This document shows positions 40,765-48,255 of a stretch of 50,008 bases of DNA, piece by piece. Within the stretch, counting starts at the first letter, position 1; each line of letters starts with the position of its first letter. A model generated the notes under the pieces. It was not told the origin of the DNA, ran no database searches, and saw nothing but the letters and a program-made list of their open reading frames with translations. This stretch comes from Caulobacteraceae bacterium (GTDB lineage Bacteria; Pseudomonadota; Alphaproteobacteria; Caulobacterales; Caulobacteraceae), in the NCBI GenBank assembly GCA_947441065.1, contig CANESI010000019.1:1-50008 (forward strand). The letters run 5' to 3'. A program made the position numbers and the translations under genes.

Positions 40765-41801
40765 GCCCTGTCCGCGTCCTGATTGTCGACGATTCAGCCA
40801 CCATGCGGGGGCTGATCAAGGCTGTGCTGTCGCAAGACCCCGCCATCGAGGTGATCGGAACCGCGTCCGATCCGCTTGAGGCGCGCACCGCGATCAAGTC
40901 CCTCAATCCCGACGTCATTACCCTCGATATCGAAATGCCAAACATGAACGGTTTGGAATTTCTCGAAAAGATTATGCGCCTGCGCCCCATGCCGGTGATC
41001 ATGGTCTCGACCCTGACCCAACATGGCGCGGTAGCGACCCTCAAGGCCCTTGAAATTGGGGCCTTTGATTGTGTGGGCAAACCCATGAACGGGGTTGCGG
41101 CCAAGGAGGCCTTTGCCGAGCTGGCCGACAAGGTCAAGGCCGCCGCCCGCGCCAAGATGCGCGCCTTTAGTCAGGCGGTGGTCGCCAAGCCGCAGGCAGA
41201 CGCCTTCAAGTCCGATGGCCGGGTTTTGGCCATAGGGTCTTCGACCGGTGGTGTTGAGGCCCTGTTGGCGGTTCTGTCGCACTTTCCGGCCAATTGCCCA
41301 CCAACCGTGATCACCCAACATATGCCCGCTAGCTTTACGGCCAGCTTTGCCGAGCGGCTCAATCGCAGCTGCGCAGCCTCGGTCTGTGAAGCCAGCGAAG
41401 GCGCACCTCTCGAGATTGGCCAGATCTATCTGGCGCCTGGCGGGGCTCAGCATCTGGAGGTCAGCGGCCTTGGCCAACTGCGCTGCCGCCTCAAGCCTGC
41501 CGATCTGGTCAATGGCCACCGCCCATCGGTGGATGTGCTGTTTGAGTCTGTGGCGCGCACCGTCGGTGGTCAGTCGGTGGGTCTGATCTTGACCGGAATG
41601 GGCCGTGACGGCGCTAAGGGTCTTAAGATGATGCGCGACGCGGGGGCCTCCACCCTTGGTCAAGACGAATCGTCCAGCGTTGTCTACGGCATGCCGCGCG
41701 TGGCCTTTGAAATCGGTGCTGTAGAGCGTCAGGCGCCCTTGGAGCGCTTGGGTCCTATGGTGCTTAATCTTTGCAATCTAGACCGGCGGGAGAGGGCGTA
41801 A
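40761..41801 (+). CDS. cheB: Chemoreceptor methylesterase/deamidase CheB
   Basis: A receiver-controlled methylesterase that removes methyl groups from chemoreceptors. It has 346 residues and a TTG start overlapping the cheR stop. The receiver domain (1-120) has D10/D11, phospho-acceptor D56 in [12 protein letters not shown] and K108 in VGKPMN. The esterase domain has the catalytic S161 in IGSSTGG, H187 in ITQHMP and an Asp in TGMGRDGA. The S161-H187 spacing matches the enteric enzyme. The stop overlaps the start of the next cheY by one base (TAATG). Confidence 0.96.
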   Translation: MSPVRVLIVDDSATMRGLIKAVLSQDPAIEVIGTASDPLEARTAIKSLNPDVITLDIEMPNMNGLEFLEKIMRLRPMPVIMVSTLTQHGAVATLKALEIGAFDCVGKPMNGVAAKEAFAELADKVKAAARAKMRAFSQAVVAKPQADAFKSDGRVLAIGSSTGGVEALLAVLSHFPANCPPTVITQHMPASFTASFAERLNRSCAASVCEASEGAPLEIGQIYLAPGGAQHLEVSGLGQLRCRLKPADLVNGHRPSVDVLFESVARTVGGQSVGLILTGMGRDGAKGLKMMRDAGASTLGQDESSSVVYGMPRVAFEIGAVERQAPLERLGPMVLNLCNLDRRERA

Positions 41802-42190
41802 TGCCAGCGGCCTCGGGAATTTCTGTTCTCATCGTAGACGACCAAATGACCATGCGCGCCTTGGTGCGCAATGGCTTGCAGCAGCTTGGCTTCACCGAGT
41901 TTCGCGATGCGGTCGATGGTGAAGATGCCTTGCGGCAACTGATCTCACGCCCGAGTCAGCTCGTCATATCCGACTTCAACATGCCCAAGCTGGATGGACT
42001 GGCCCTGTTGCGCGCCATCCGTGGCCATCCACCGATTGCCAAGACCGCCTTCATCATGCTGACCGGCCGCGCAGACCGCGAGTTGGTGCAGCGCGCCGTG
42101 CAGTTCGGGGTCAATAACTATCTGGTTAAACCCTTCACGGTGACCATCCTGAAAGAAAAGATCGAAGCGGTCTTTGGGCCCCTCACATGA
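41801..42190 (+). CDS. cheY: Chemotaxis response regulator CheY (second copy)
   Basis: A 129-residue receiver domain. The ATG at 41801 overlaps the cheB stop (TAATG) and GGGAGAGGG lies upstream; the frame is open further back but only within cheB. The active site is complete: D23/D24 in IVDDQM, the phospho-Asp in ISDFNMPKLDG, T98 in MLTGRA and a Lys in VKPFT. It corresponds to cheY II of Caulobacter, between cheB and cheD. Confidence 0.94.
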   Translation: MPAASGISVLIVDDQMTMRALVRNGLQQLGFTEFRDAVDGEDALRQLISRPSQLVISDFNMPKLDGLALLRAIRGHPPIAKTAFIMLTGRADRELVQRAVQFGVNNYLVKPFTVTILKEKIEAVFGPLT

Positions 42191-42759
42191 GCCTTGTGTC
42201 ACGCGACCAGGAGCCCCTTGCACTGCCTGAACGACGTGTGCACGTGGTTCAGGGGGAGCACTATGTCACCGATGACCCCAGCGTCATGCTCACCACCATT
42301 CTCGGTTCCTGCGTTGCCGCCTGTATTCGTGATCCCTTGGCCGGTCTGGGCGGTATGAACCACTTCCTGCTGCCCGGTGGTGAGGGTGAAGATGTCACGA
42401 CTGACTCTGTGCGGTACGGGGCCTATGCCATGGAGGTCTTGGTCAATGGCCTGCTGCGGCAGGGCGCGCGGCGTGAGCGGCTTCAGGCCAAGCTCTTTGG
42501 CGGCGCCAGGGTCATCAGTGGCCTGACCGATATTGGCGATCAAAATGCCCGTTTTGCTGAGCGCTATCTGAAGCAGGAGGGAATCAGCTTTGCCGGCGGT
42601 AGCTTGGGCGGAGAGCGGGCCAGGCGGATTCAATATTGGCCCATTTCTGGGCGGGTTCGGCAGATGGCACTGGCCAAGGATGAGGCCAGTGTGTTTGAAA
42701 TCGAGCGGCGGACCAAGCCGTCTGCACCGGTCGAGTCCGGCGCGTTGGAGCTCTTTTGA
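42187..42759 (+). CDS. cheD: Chemoreceptor glutamine deamidase CheD
   Basis: This enzyme deamidates selected glutamines of chemoreceptors and may interact with CheC-type phosphatases. It has 190 residues. The catalytic cysteine C42 in LGSCVAACI and H59 in GGMNHFLLP are present. KLFGGARVISG follows, and a C-terminal extension to GALELF. The ATG overlaps the preceding cheY stop (ATGA), and the stop overlaps a TTG that could start cheU. Confidence 0.95.
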   Translation: MSLVSRDQEPLALPERRVHVVQGEHYVTDDPSVMLTTILGSCVAACIRDPLAGLGGMNHFLLPGGEGEDVTTDSVRYGAYAMEVLVNGLLRQGARRERLQAKLFGGARVISGLTDIGDQNARFAERYLKQEGISFAGGSLGGERARRIQYWPISGRVRQMALAKDEASVFEIERRTKPSAPVESGALELF

Positions 42760-42761
42760 TC

Positions 42762-43157
42762 ATGGAACCCTCAAGTCCAGTCCAGGCGCTCTGTTCCACG
42801 GATGGTCAGGTTCGCCTGTCTGAAGTGATCCAGACTGCGGCGCTTGAAGCCCGTGACCTTGCAGGCATGGGCAACCGGTTCCAAGGACTGGTGGCCGAAC
42901 TGATGGCGTCCTCCCAAGGTGCCCATAGTGCAGAGCGGATCGTTCAGGCCCAAGGCCTGGATTCCCTGATTCAGCGCCTATCGGCCCTTTCCTCCTTTCT
43001 CGAAGCCCTTGGTCCGGGCCTGCCGCCCGAATGGAAGGTCAATCCGGTCCAAGCCAGTCAACACCTAACCCTTGATCACTCCGTGCGCCGTTTTGGTCGC
43101 CGGGCTGAAGATCGTATTGCCGCGGCGATAAAGCCCGGCGATGTCGATCTTTTTTAG
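42762..43157 (+). CDS. cheU: CheU-like protein of unknown function
   Basis: A 131-residue acidic-to-neutral helical protein in the position of Caulobacter cheU, between cheD and the third cheY. I recognise it by position only; no motif gives a function. Predicted helices run through LSEVIQTAALEARDLAGMGNRFQGLVAELMA and the C-terminal segment, with a Pro-rich hinge (LGPGLPPEW). The ATG at 42762 lies 11 bases after a GGAG; the TTG at 42756, five bases after the same GGAG and overlapping the cheD stop (TTGA), is an equally good start. Confidence 0.7.
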   Translation: MEPSSPVQALCSTDGQVRLSEVIQTAALEARDLAGMGNRFQGLVAELMASSQGAHSAERIVQAQGLDSLIQRLSALSSFLEALGPGLPPEWKVNPVQASQHLTLDHSVRRFGRRAEDRIAAAIKPGDVDLF

Positions 43158-43166
43158 GGGTCAAAC

Positions 43167-43772
43167 ATGTCGCCTCCCCCCACCAACCCTAAGGCCAAGA
43201 TCAATCTCGAGCGGGCCACCGTTCTGTTGATGGAGGCCAGTCCCCAGGGCATGGATATTCTTGTCCAGGTGTTCAGTGGATTTGGCGTACGCACACCGCT
43301 TCGGGCCATGTCTGGGGCCTCTGCGATGGAGTTGGTCAAGAGCCATCTGCTAGACCTGATCATCGTCGACGCCCAGCTTTCAGACATGGAAGGCTATGAG
43401 TTCGTAAAGTGGCTGCGAACCTCGAAAATTGAACCAAACTGCGCCGCGCCGGTCATTTTCATGTCGGGCCACACCCAAGTGTCCAATGTGACCAAGGGGC
43501 GCGACTGCGGCGCAAGCTTCTTGGTTGCCAAGCCCATCGTGCCTCGCGTACTTTTGGATCGGGTGATCTGGGTGGCCCGCGAAAATCGGGTCTTTATCGA
43601 GTGCCCAACCTATTCTGGTCCTGACAGGCGTTTCAAATTTGTTGGTCCGCCTCCGGGCACCGAAGGGCGGCGCTCTGATGACCTTCCGTTAGAGGTGGGT
43701 ACGGCCAGCACGCCCAACATGTCGCAAGACGCCATCGACTCCTTGCTCCAGCCTCAGAAAGCACAGCTGTGA
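43167..43772 (+). CDS. CheY-like protein with Arg-rich C-terminal tail (third copy, Cle-like)
   Basis: A 201-residue protein from the ATG at 43167, with AGGGG upstream. The receiver domain (about 15-135) keeps phospho-acceptor D68 in IIVDAQLSDMEG, S100 and K122 in VAKPI. The metal-binding acidic pair is weak (E23 in LLMEAS instead of DD). After it comes an Arg-rich stretch: GPDRRF at 151-156 and GTEGRR at 164-169. In Caulobacter the third CheY of this cluster belongs to the Cle family, CheY-like proteins that bind c-di-GMP through an Arg-rich segment and act on the flagellar motor (from memory). A similar role here is an inference. The stop overlaps the cheE GTG. Confidence 0.82.
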   Translation: MSPPPTNPKAKINLERATVLLMEASPQGMDILVQVFSGFGVRTPLRAMSGASAMELVKSHLLDLIIVDAQLSDMEGYEFVKWLRTSKIEPNCAAPVIFMSGHTQVSNVTKGRDCGASFLVAKPIVPRVLLDRVIWVARENRVFIECPTYSGPDRRFKFVGPPPGTEGRRSDDLPLEVGTASTPNMSQDAIDSLLQPQKAQL

Positions 43773-44254
43773 CGGTAACAAGACGCCGATTTGAAAACCG
43801 GCTTTCCAAATTGATCAAGCTTCCCGGCGGCAAGACCGTTCAGGAGGCGATGGACGATGCCGACAGCAATATGGAATCCATCCGCGATAAGGTCCTCAGC
43901 GCGATGGACAAAAAGGTCCTCCAGCTTCTGGACAGTGCTGCCTCGGTCACGGCAGACCCCAATCGTGAGGCCCTGACCAATTGCTATAATGTCGCCAACG
44001 AAATCTTTGCCCTCGCCGGTGCCTTTGGTAAGGAGCAGATGGGCGACGCGGCCTACAGCCTGTGCGAACTGATCGATCGGTCGCTTGAGGCGGGCAAGTG
44101 GAGTGACCCTGCCTTTCAAGCCCATATGAACGCGCTTCGGCTGATGCGCCATGATGAGACTGAAGAGGGCCAAGAGGCCCGCAAGGTCGTCTTGACGGGG
44201 CTAAGAAGCGTTATTGATGCGGTGACCGGGCCTGCTGCGTCTAAGGCGCGTTAA
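43769..44254 (+). CDS. cheE: CheE-like protein of unknown function
   Basis: A 161-residue, mostly helical protein in the position of cheE, last in the chemotaxis operon. It starts at a GTG (43769) that overlaps the preceding stop codon (GTGA). The N-terminus is basic (RRRFENRLSKLIKLPGGK); helices follow, with AYSLCELIDRSLEAGKWSDPAFQAHMNALRLM in the second half. No catalytic motif is recognisable. Its conserved place in the operon suggests a role in chemotaxis adaptation or CheY turnover, unproven here. It converges with hisI, 15 bases away, and I see no terminator. Confidence 0.72.
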   Translation: MTVTRRRFENRLSKLIKLPGGKTVQEAMDDADSNMESIRDKVLSAMDKKVLQLLDSAASVTADPNREALTNCYNVANEIFALAGAFGKEQMGDAAYSLCELIDRSLEAGKWSDPAFQAHMNALRLMRHDETEEGQEARKVVLTGLRSVIDAVTGPAASKAR

Positions 44255-44269
44255 GGTTTCCCGATCGCC

Positions 44270-44662
44270 TCAATCGCGTTCGACGAGCTTGCCCTGATCC
44301 ATGACGCGGTAAAAGCAGGATCGAAAACCGACATGGCAGGCCCCGCCGTCGCCCTGGGGCAGGACCTTGATCCAGACGGCGTCCTGATCACAATCAACGC
44401 GAAGTTCTGTGACCCTTTGAACCTGACCGCTGGTCTCGCCCTTTTTCCAGAGGGCTTGGCGCGAGCGGCTGAAATAGTGGGCCTCGCCCGTCTCGATGGT
44501 GAGCTTTAAGGCCTCTGCATTCATCCAGGCCAGCATAAGCACCTCACCGGTCTCAGCATGGGTCGCCACCGCCGCGATCAGGCCCCTATCGTCAAAGCGA
44601 GGCGCCAGATCGACGCCGTGCTCTAGAGCCTCTTGATCGGCGGCGACGAGAAAGTCTGCCAT
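44270..44662 (-). CDS. hisI: Phosphoribosyl-AMP cyclohydrolase
   Basis: This zinc enzyme opens the adenine ring of PR-AMP in histidine synthesis. It has 130 residues from the ATG at 44662; the frame runs on into folE and is not coding there. The metal-binding region VDCDQDAVW and the [14 protein letters not shown] block with its cysteines are present. It is a single-domain HisI without the HisE part, as in most alphaproteobacteria. It starts four bases after the folE stop, a pairing that recurs in this class and mixes two ring-opening cyclohydrolases. Confidence 0.95.
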   Translation of the reverse strand: MADFLVAADQEALEHGVDLAPRFDDRGLIAAVATHAETGEVLMLAWMNAEALKLTIETGEAHYFSRSRQALWKKGETSGQVQRVTELRVDCDQDAVWIKVLPQGDGGACHVGFRSCFYRVMDQGKLVERD

Positions 44663-44666
44663 CCGA

Positions 44667-45299
44667 TCAGCGCGGATTGGCAAGAGCGAGGAAGCGGTCT
44701 TGCAGGGCCTGGTTGGTTTTGAATTGGCCCGAGAACCGTGTGGTGATGGTGCTGACATGGCGGTGGTGAACGCCGCGCGTCGACATGCACTGGTGCTCAG
44801 CATCGATCATGACCGCGACGCCCGCTGGATCTAGGCTTTCATTGATCGCATCGACGATCTGCTGGGTCATGGTCTCTTGCGTCTGTAGGCGCTTGGCATA
44901 GATCTCGACGACCCGCGCCAGCTTGGACAGACCCACGACCCGATTGGTCGGCATATAGGCGACATAGGCCTTGCCGATAAAGGGGGCCATGTGGTGTTCG
45001 CAGTGGCTCTCTACCTCTATACCGCGCAGCATGACCATATCGTCATAGCCCTGCACATCTTCGAAGGTCCGCGACAGTTCCACCGATGGATCCTGCTCAT
45101 AGCCTTGAAACCATTCACCAAAGGCTTCGACCACGCGCTTGGGGGTGTCGAGCAACCCTTCACGGCGCGGATCATCTCCGGCCCAAGCGAGCAGGGTGCG
45201 AACGGCAGCCATGGCCTCTTCGCGGGTTGGCTTGATCAGACCTTCTGAATCTGATCCAAAATTGCCAATAAGGGTCCGGTCTTTTGCCAGAGCATCCAT
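44667..45299 (-). CDS. folE: GTP cyclohydrolase I
   Basis: This zinc enzyme makes 7,8-dihydroneopterin triphosphate, the first step of folate synthesis. It has 210 residues. The zinc-binding [10 protein letters not shown] with the essential Cys and His, and the second cysteine in HQCMSTRGV, are intact; [11 protein letters not shown] is near the end. It is first in a folE-hisI pair. A perfect CCGGAAC-GAGG-GTTCCGG hairpin lies in its leader (45326-45343), about 27 bases before the start codon. Confidence 0.96.
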   Translation of the reverse strand: MDALAKDRTLIGNFGSDSEGLIKPTREEAMAAVRTLLAWAGDDPRREGLLDTPKRVVEAFGEWFQGYEQDPSVELSRTFEDVQGYDDMVMLRGIEVESHCEHHMAPFIGKAYVAYMPTNRVVGLSKLARVVEIYAKRLQTQETMTQQIVDAINESLDPAGVAVMIDAEHQCMSTRGVHHRHVSTITTRFSGQFKTNQALQDRFLALANPR

Positions 45300-45325
45300 G
45301 GGAGAGTCCTTGGGGTTGAGTTGCG

Positions 45326-45343
45326 CCGGAACGAGGGTTCCGG
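45326..45343 (-). repeat. Perfect hairpin in the folE leader
   Basis: CCGGAAC (45326-45332) pairs without mismatch with GTTCCGG (45337-45343) around GAGG. It lies 27-44 bases upstream of the folE start codon on the minus strand. It does not resemble the tetrahydrofolate riboswitch. It could be an operator or a simple leader hairpin. Confidence 0.45.
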
Positions 45344-45424
45344 GATGACGCGTGACACCCAGTACCTCTACGACCAGAAAGCCCGATCGGATCAGTACGG
45401 TGGAAACCTGTGATGGCTAGTCGC

Positions 45425-45452
45425 AGGACAAATAGTTATATGGGCTTAAAAT
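45425..45452 (+). promoter_or_regulatory. Possible promoter of cysS
   Basis: AGGACA (45425-45430) and TAAAAT (45447-45452) lie 16 bases apart, matching the consensus at four and five of six positions. A TGGGCT/AGCCCA inverted repeat (45441-45446 and 45464-45469) overlaps and follows the -10 element. Transcription would start near 45459. Confidence 0.35.
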
Positions 45453-45501
45453 GGTCTTTGGCTAGCCCAACTGAGCCCCCACTTCGTATTGAATGATGTC
45501 C

Positions 45502-46911
45502 ATGACCCTGATGCTCCACGACACCTTGGCCCGCGACAAGCGTGCCTTTGAACCTGGCAACCGCAGGCGGGTGACGCTCTATGTCTGTGGGCCGACCGTC
45601 TATAACTATGCCCATGTCGGCAATGCCCGCCCGGTGGTGGCTTTTGATGTGCTCTATCGCCTGCTGCGCCGCCTCTATGGCAAGGATGCGGTGGTCTATG
45701 CGCGCAATTTCACCGATGTTGATGACAAGATAAACCTCAAGGCCGCCGAAGAAGGCGTTGAGATCGGCGTGATTACGGATCGCTATATCGCCGCCTACCA
45801 CGCGGACATGGATGCCCTGTTCGCCCTTCGGCCCAATCTGGAGCCGCGTGCGACGGAGCATATGGGCGATATTATCACCATGATCAGCGGTTTGCTGGCC
45901 AAGGGCGCGGCCTATGAGGCCGAGAGCCATGTTCTGTTCGACACTCAAAATTACGACGCCTACGGCCAGCTTTCGGGCCGCAATCTCGACGATATGATCG
46001 CGGGCGCACGGGTCGAGGTGGCGCCCTATAAGCGCCACGGGGCCGATTTTGTGCTGTGGAAGCCCTCAAAGCCTTCCGAACCGGTCTGGGACAGCCCCTT
46101 TGGTCCGGGCCGTCCGGGTTGGCATATTGAATGTTCGGCCATGGTCGAGGCGGCCCTTGGCTCTCCCATCGACATTCATGGCGGCGGTCACGATCTGATC
46201 TTCCCGCACCATGAGAACGAGATCGCCCAAAGCGTCTGCGCCAAGGCGGGTCCCGGTCATGAGCATCCGGTCTATGCCCGCTATTGGATGCATAATGGCT
46301 TCCTGACCATGGACTCCGAAAAGATGTCCAAGAGCCTTGGCAATGTGCTCTTGGTTCATGATCTGGTGCAGCAGGTGCCCGGAGAGGCGATCCGCTGGGC
46401 GCTTCTGTCGGGTCACTATCGCGCCCCGCTGGACTGGACCGCCAAGCTGCTCGAACAGTCGATCAAGGCGCTGGACCGGCTCTATGGCGTTTTGCAGCGG
46501 GCTAAGGCGGTCAATATGGACATTCTCGAAGATGACGAGGTCCTCGCCCCCCTGATGGATGATCTCAATACGCCCTTGGCCTTCAGCCGCCTCTTTGCCT
46601 ATGCCGACGATCTGGATCGCTCCATTCGCAATGGCACCGACGATGGGCCGGAACATAAGGGCAAGCTGATGACCCTCGCGGGCGTGATGGGCTTTCTACA
46701 GGCCGATCCGGATGCCTGGTTCAAGGGCGGCGCGGATGAAGACCTCAGCGCGCGGGTCGAGGTCCTGTTGCAAACGCGCAAAGAGGCGCGGGCCAATAAG
46801 GATTTTGCCGCCGCCGACCGCATCCGCGATGAGCTCAATGCCCTCAATGTGGTCGTTATGGATGGCCCGCAGGGCGCGACCTGGCGCTTTAGAGACGCTT
46901 CAAATGACTAG
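45502..46911 (+). CDS. cysS: Cysteinyl-tRNA synthetase
   Basis: A class I synthetase charging tRNA-Cys. It has 469 residues from the ATG at 45502, which gives the typical MTL..HDTLAR start; ATGs at 45493 and 45496 are possible because no ribosome site is clear. The HIGH-type motif is HVGNARP in CGPTVYNYAHVG. KMSKS is EKMSKSLGN. The zinc ligands include the HHENEIAQS region and C-terminal binding residues. It is followed by a small SRPBCC protein after 39 bases. Confidence 0.95.
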   Translation: MTLMLHDTLARDKRAFEPGNRRRVTLYVCGPTVYNYAHVGNARPVVAFDVLYRLLRRLYGKDAVVYARNFTDVDDKINLKAAEEGVEIGVITDRYIAAYHADMDALFALRPNLEPRATEHMGDIITMISGLLAKGAAYEAESHVLFDTQNYDAYGQLSGRNLDDMIAGARVEVAPYKRHGADFVLWKPSKPSEPVWDSPFGPGRPGWHIECSAMVEAALGSPIDIHGGGHDLIFPHHENEIAQSVCAKAGPGHEHPVYARYWMHNGFLTMDSEKMSKSLGNVLLVHDLVQQVPGEAIRWALLSGHYRAPLDWTAKLLEQSIKALDRLYGVLQRAKAVNMDILEDDEVLAPLMDDLNTPLAFSRLFAYADDLDRSIRNGTDDGPEHKGKLMTLAGVMGFLQADPDAWFKGGADEDLSARVEVLLQTRKEARANKDFAAADRIRDELNALNVVVMDGPQGATWRFRDASND

Positions 46912-46950
46912 CCTGTACACCATTCAATTCGCAAAGACCGGGAAGGGATA

Positions 46951-47421
46951 ATGACCAGCTTTTTTGAAAACCGCGCCGGTATTGCCGCGCCCGCTGCGAT
47001 CGTCTGGGAAGTTCTCTATGACGTCGAAAACTGGACCCAGTGGAACCCTCTCTATCCAGAGGTTCAAGGCAGCGTGCGGATTGGTGAGACCTTGACCCTA
47101 AAGCAGATCCTGCCCGGTGGTGAGGAAGAGGTCCTGCGGCCGCGCATTACCGAGTGGGTTCCGCAAAGCCACATCTATTGGCATATGGCCTGGTTGGGCG
47201 GTCTGGTCAGAGCTCAGCGTTATTTTGAGATCGAAGCGGTCAGTGAGACGGGCAGTATCTTTGCCAATGGTGAGGTCTTTCGCGGCATGCTCGGCCCCTA
47301 TGTCGGCAATCGGCTTCAGCGTCGCCTGAGGGCCGGATACAAGCTGATGGGTGACGCGATGAGAGATCGCGCTCAGGCCCTCTGGATTGAGCGGGGCGGT
47401 GACCCCATCTTAATTGAATGA
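46951..47421 (+). CDS. SRPBCC-family lipid/ligand-binding protein
   Basis: A 156-residue protein of the SRPBCC (START/Bet v1-like) fold, shown by the N-terminal IAAPAAIVWEVLYDVENWTQWNPLYP pattern and the following beta-strand register. The ligand is unknown. GGAAGG lies just before the ATG. Its stop overlaps the start of the IscU-like gene (ATGA), so the two are co-translated, and they may act together. It lies between cysS and an Fe-S-scaffold-like gene. Confidence 0.85.
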   Translation: MTSFFENRAGIAAPAAIVWEVLYDVENWTQWNPLYPEVQGSVRIGETLTLKQILPGGEEEVLRPRITEWVPQSHIYWHMAWLGGLVRAQRYFEIEAVSETGSIFANGEVFRGMLGPYVGNRLQRRLRAGYKLMGDAMRDRAQALWIERGGDPILIE

Positions 47422-47843
47422 TCGACGACCTCTATTCCAGCCGCATTCTCGCCTTGGCCGCCAATATGCCCCGAGCCGGGCGGCTGGCTGCGCCTCAAGC
47501 CTCGGCAGAAAAGGTCGCAAAGCTTTGCGGTAGCCGCATTATCGTTGATCTGGTCCTGACTGATGGTCTGGTCAGTGATTTTGCCCAAGAGGTTCAGGCC
47601 TGCGCCTTGGGTCAAGCCTCTGCAGCCATTTTGGGAGCCAATATCATCGGTGCGACCATCGACGAAATCCGGCAGGCCCGAGATGGCCTAAGGGCGATGC
47701 TGAAGGAAGCGGGCTCAGCCCCAGAGGGACGTTTTGCGGATTTGGGTGTCTTGGCACCGGTAAGAGATTATCCCGCTCGTCATGCCTCAACGCTCTTGGC
47801 CTTTGAGGCGGCTTTAGAGGCGGCGGCTGCGATTGATCAATGA
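47418..47843 (+). CDS. IscU/NifU-like protein lacking one ligand cysteine
   Basis: A 141-residue protein of the NifU-N/IscU fold, the type that builds Fe-S clusters. C37 (LCGSRI) and C62 (ACALGQAS) match the first two IscU cysteines. The third ligand position aligns with L109 (FADLGVL), and the Asp after the first cysteine is Ser39. It therefore may bind a metal in another way or serve a different purpose. The LDYPARH region is intact. The start overlaps the SRPBCC stop. Similar proteins sit near hisI, yidD and thrS in other alphaproteobacteria as far as I recall, so the variant is probably conserved. Confidence 0.82.
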   Translation: MIDDLYSSRILALAANMPRAGRLAAPQASAEKVAKLCGSRIIVDLVLTDGLVSDFAQEVQACALGQASAAILGANIIGATIDEIRQARDGLRAMLKEAGSAPEGRFADLGVLAPVRDYPARHASTLLAFEAALEAAAAIDQ

Positions 47844-47961
47844 AAAGTGCCTCTATTGCCGCTAAAGCACTGCCTTTTGCAGCCCATGCGGTTGGCGTGA
47901 TTATGTGGGGATGGTACGACGGACGCTCTATGGTTCCGCGTTGAATCGGTATGATAGCGAT

Positions 47962-48255
47962 ATGATTGGCCTCTATGACCGTATTATTGGCTTCGGGCTC
48001 AGGGCCTACAAGCTGATCCTCTCGCCCCTGATTGGGCGACAGTGCCGGTTTGAGCCAACCTGCTCGCAATATGCGGCAGCGGTCTTGATTGGCCATGGCC
48101 CCGTTCGCGGGGCCGGGTTGGCGTTCAAGCGTATCTGTCGCTGCCGTCCTGGCGTGCCGTGGGGTTATGATCCCCCTCCGCCGGGTGCGCGAGAGGCGAG
48201 GATCGCTTTAAGGGATGGCCCTAAGGCTTCTCCCGTTTGGAAGTGTGATGAATGA
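47962..48255 (+). CDS. yidD: Membrane protein insertion efficiency factor YidD
   Basis: A small basic protein that works with YidC in the insertion of inner membrane proteins. The [19 protein letters not shown] and [15 protein letters not shown] blocks are the family signature. I chose the ATG at 47962 (97 residues, [17 protein letters not shown]). In-frame GTG and ATG at 47905 and 47911 would add 17-19 residues. The stop overlaps the thrS ATG by four bases (ATGA). In many genomes yidD lies beside rnpA and yidC; here it is next to thrS. Confidence 0.9.
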   Translation: MIGLYDRIIGFGLRAYKLILSPLIGRQCRFEPTCSQYAAAVLIGHGPVRGAGLAFKRICRCRPGVPWGYDPPPPGAREARIALRDGPKASPVWKCDE

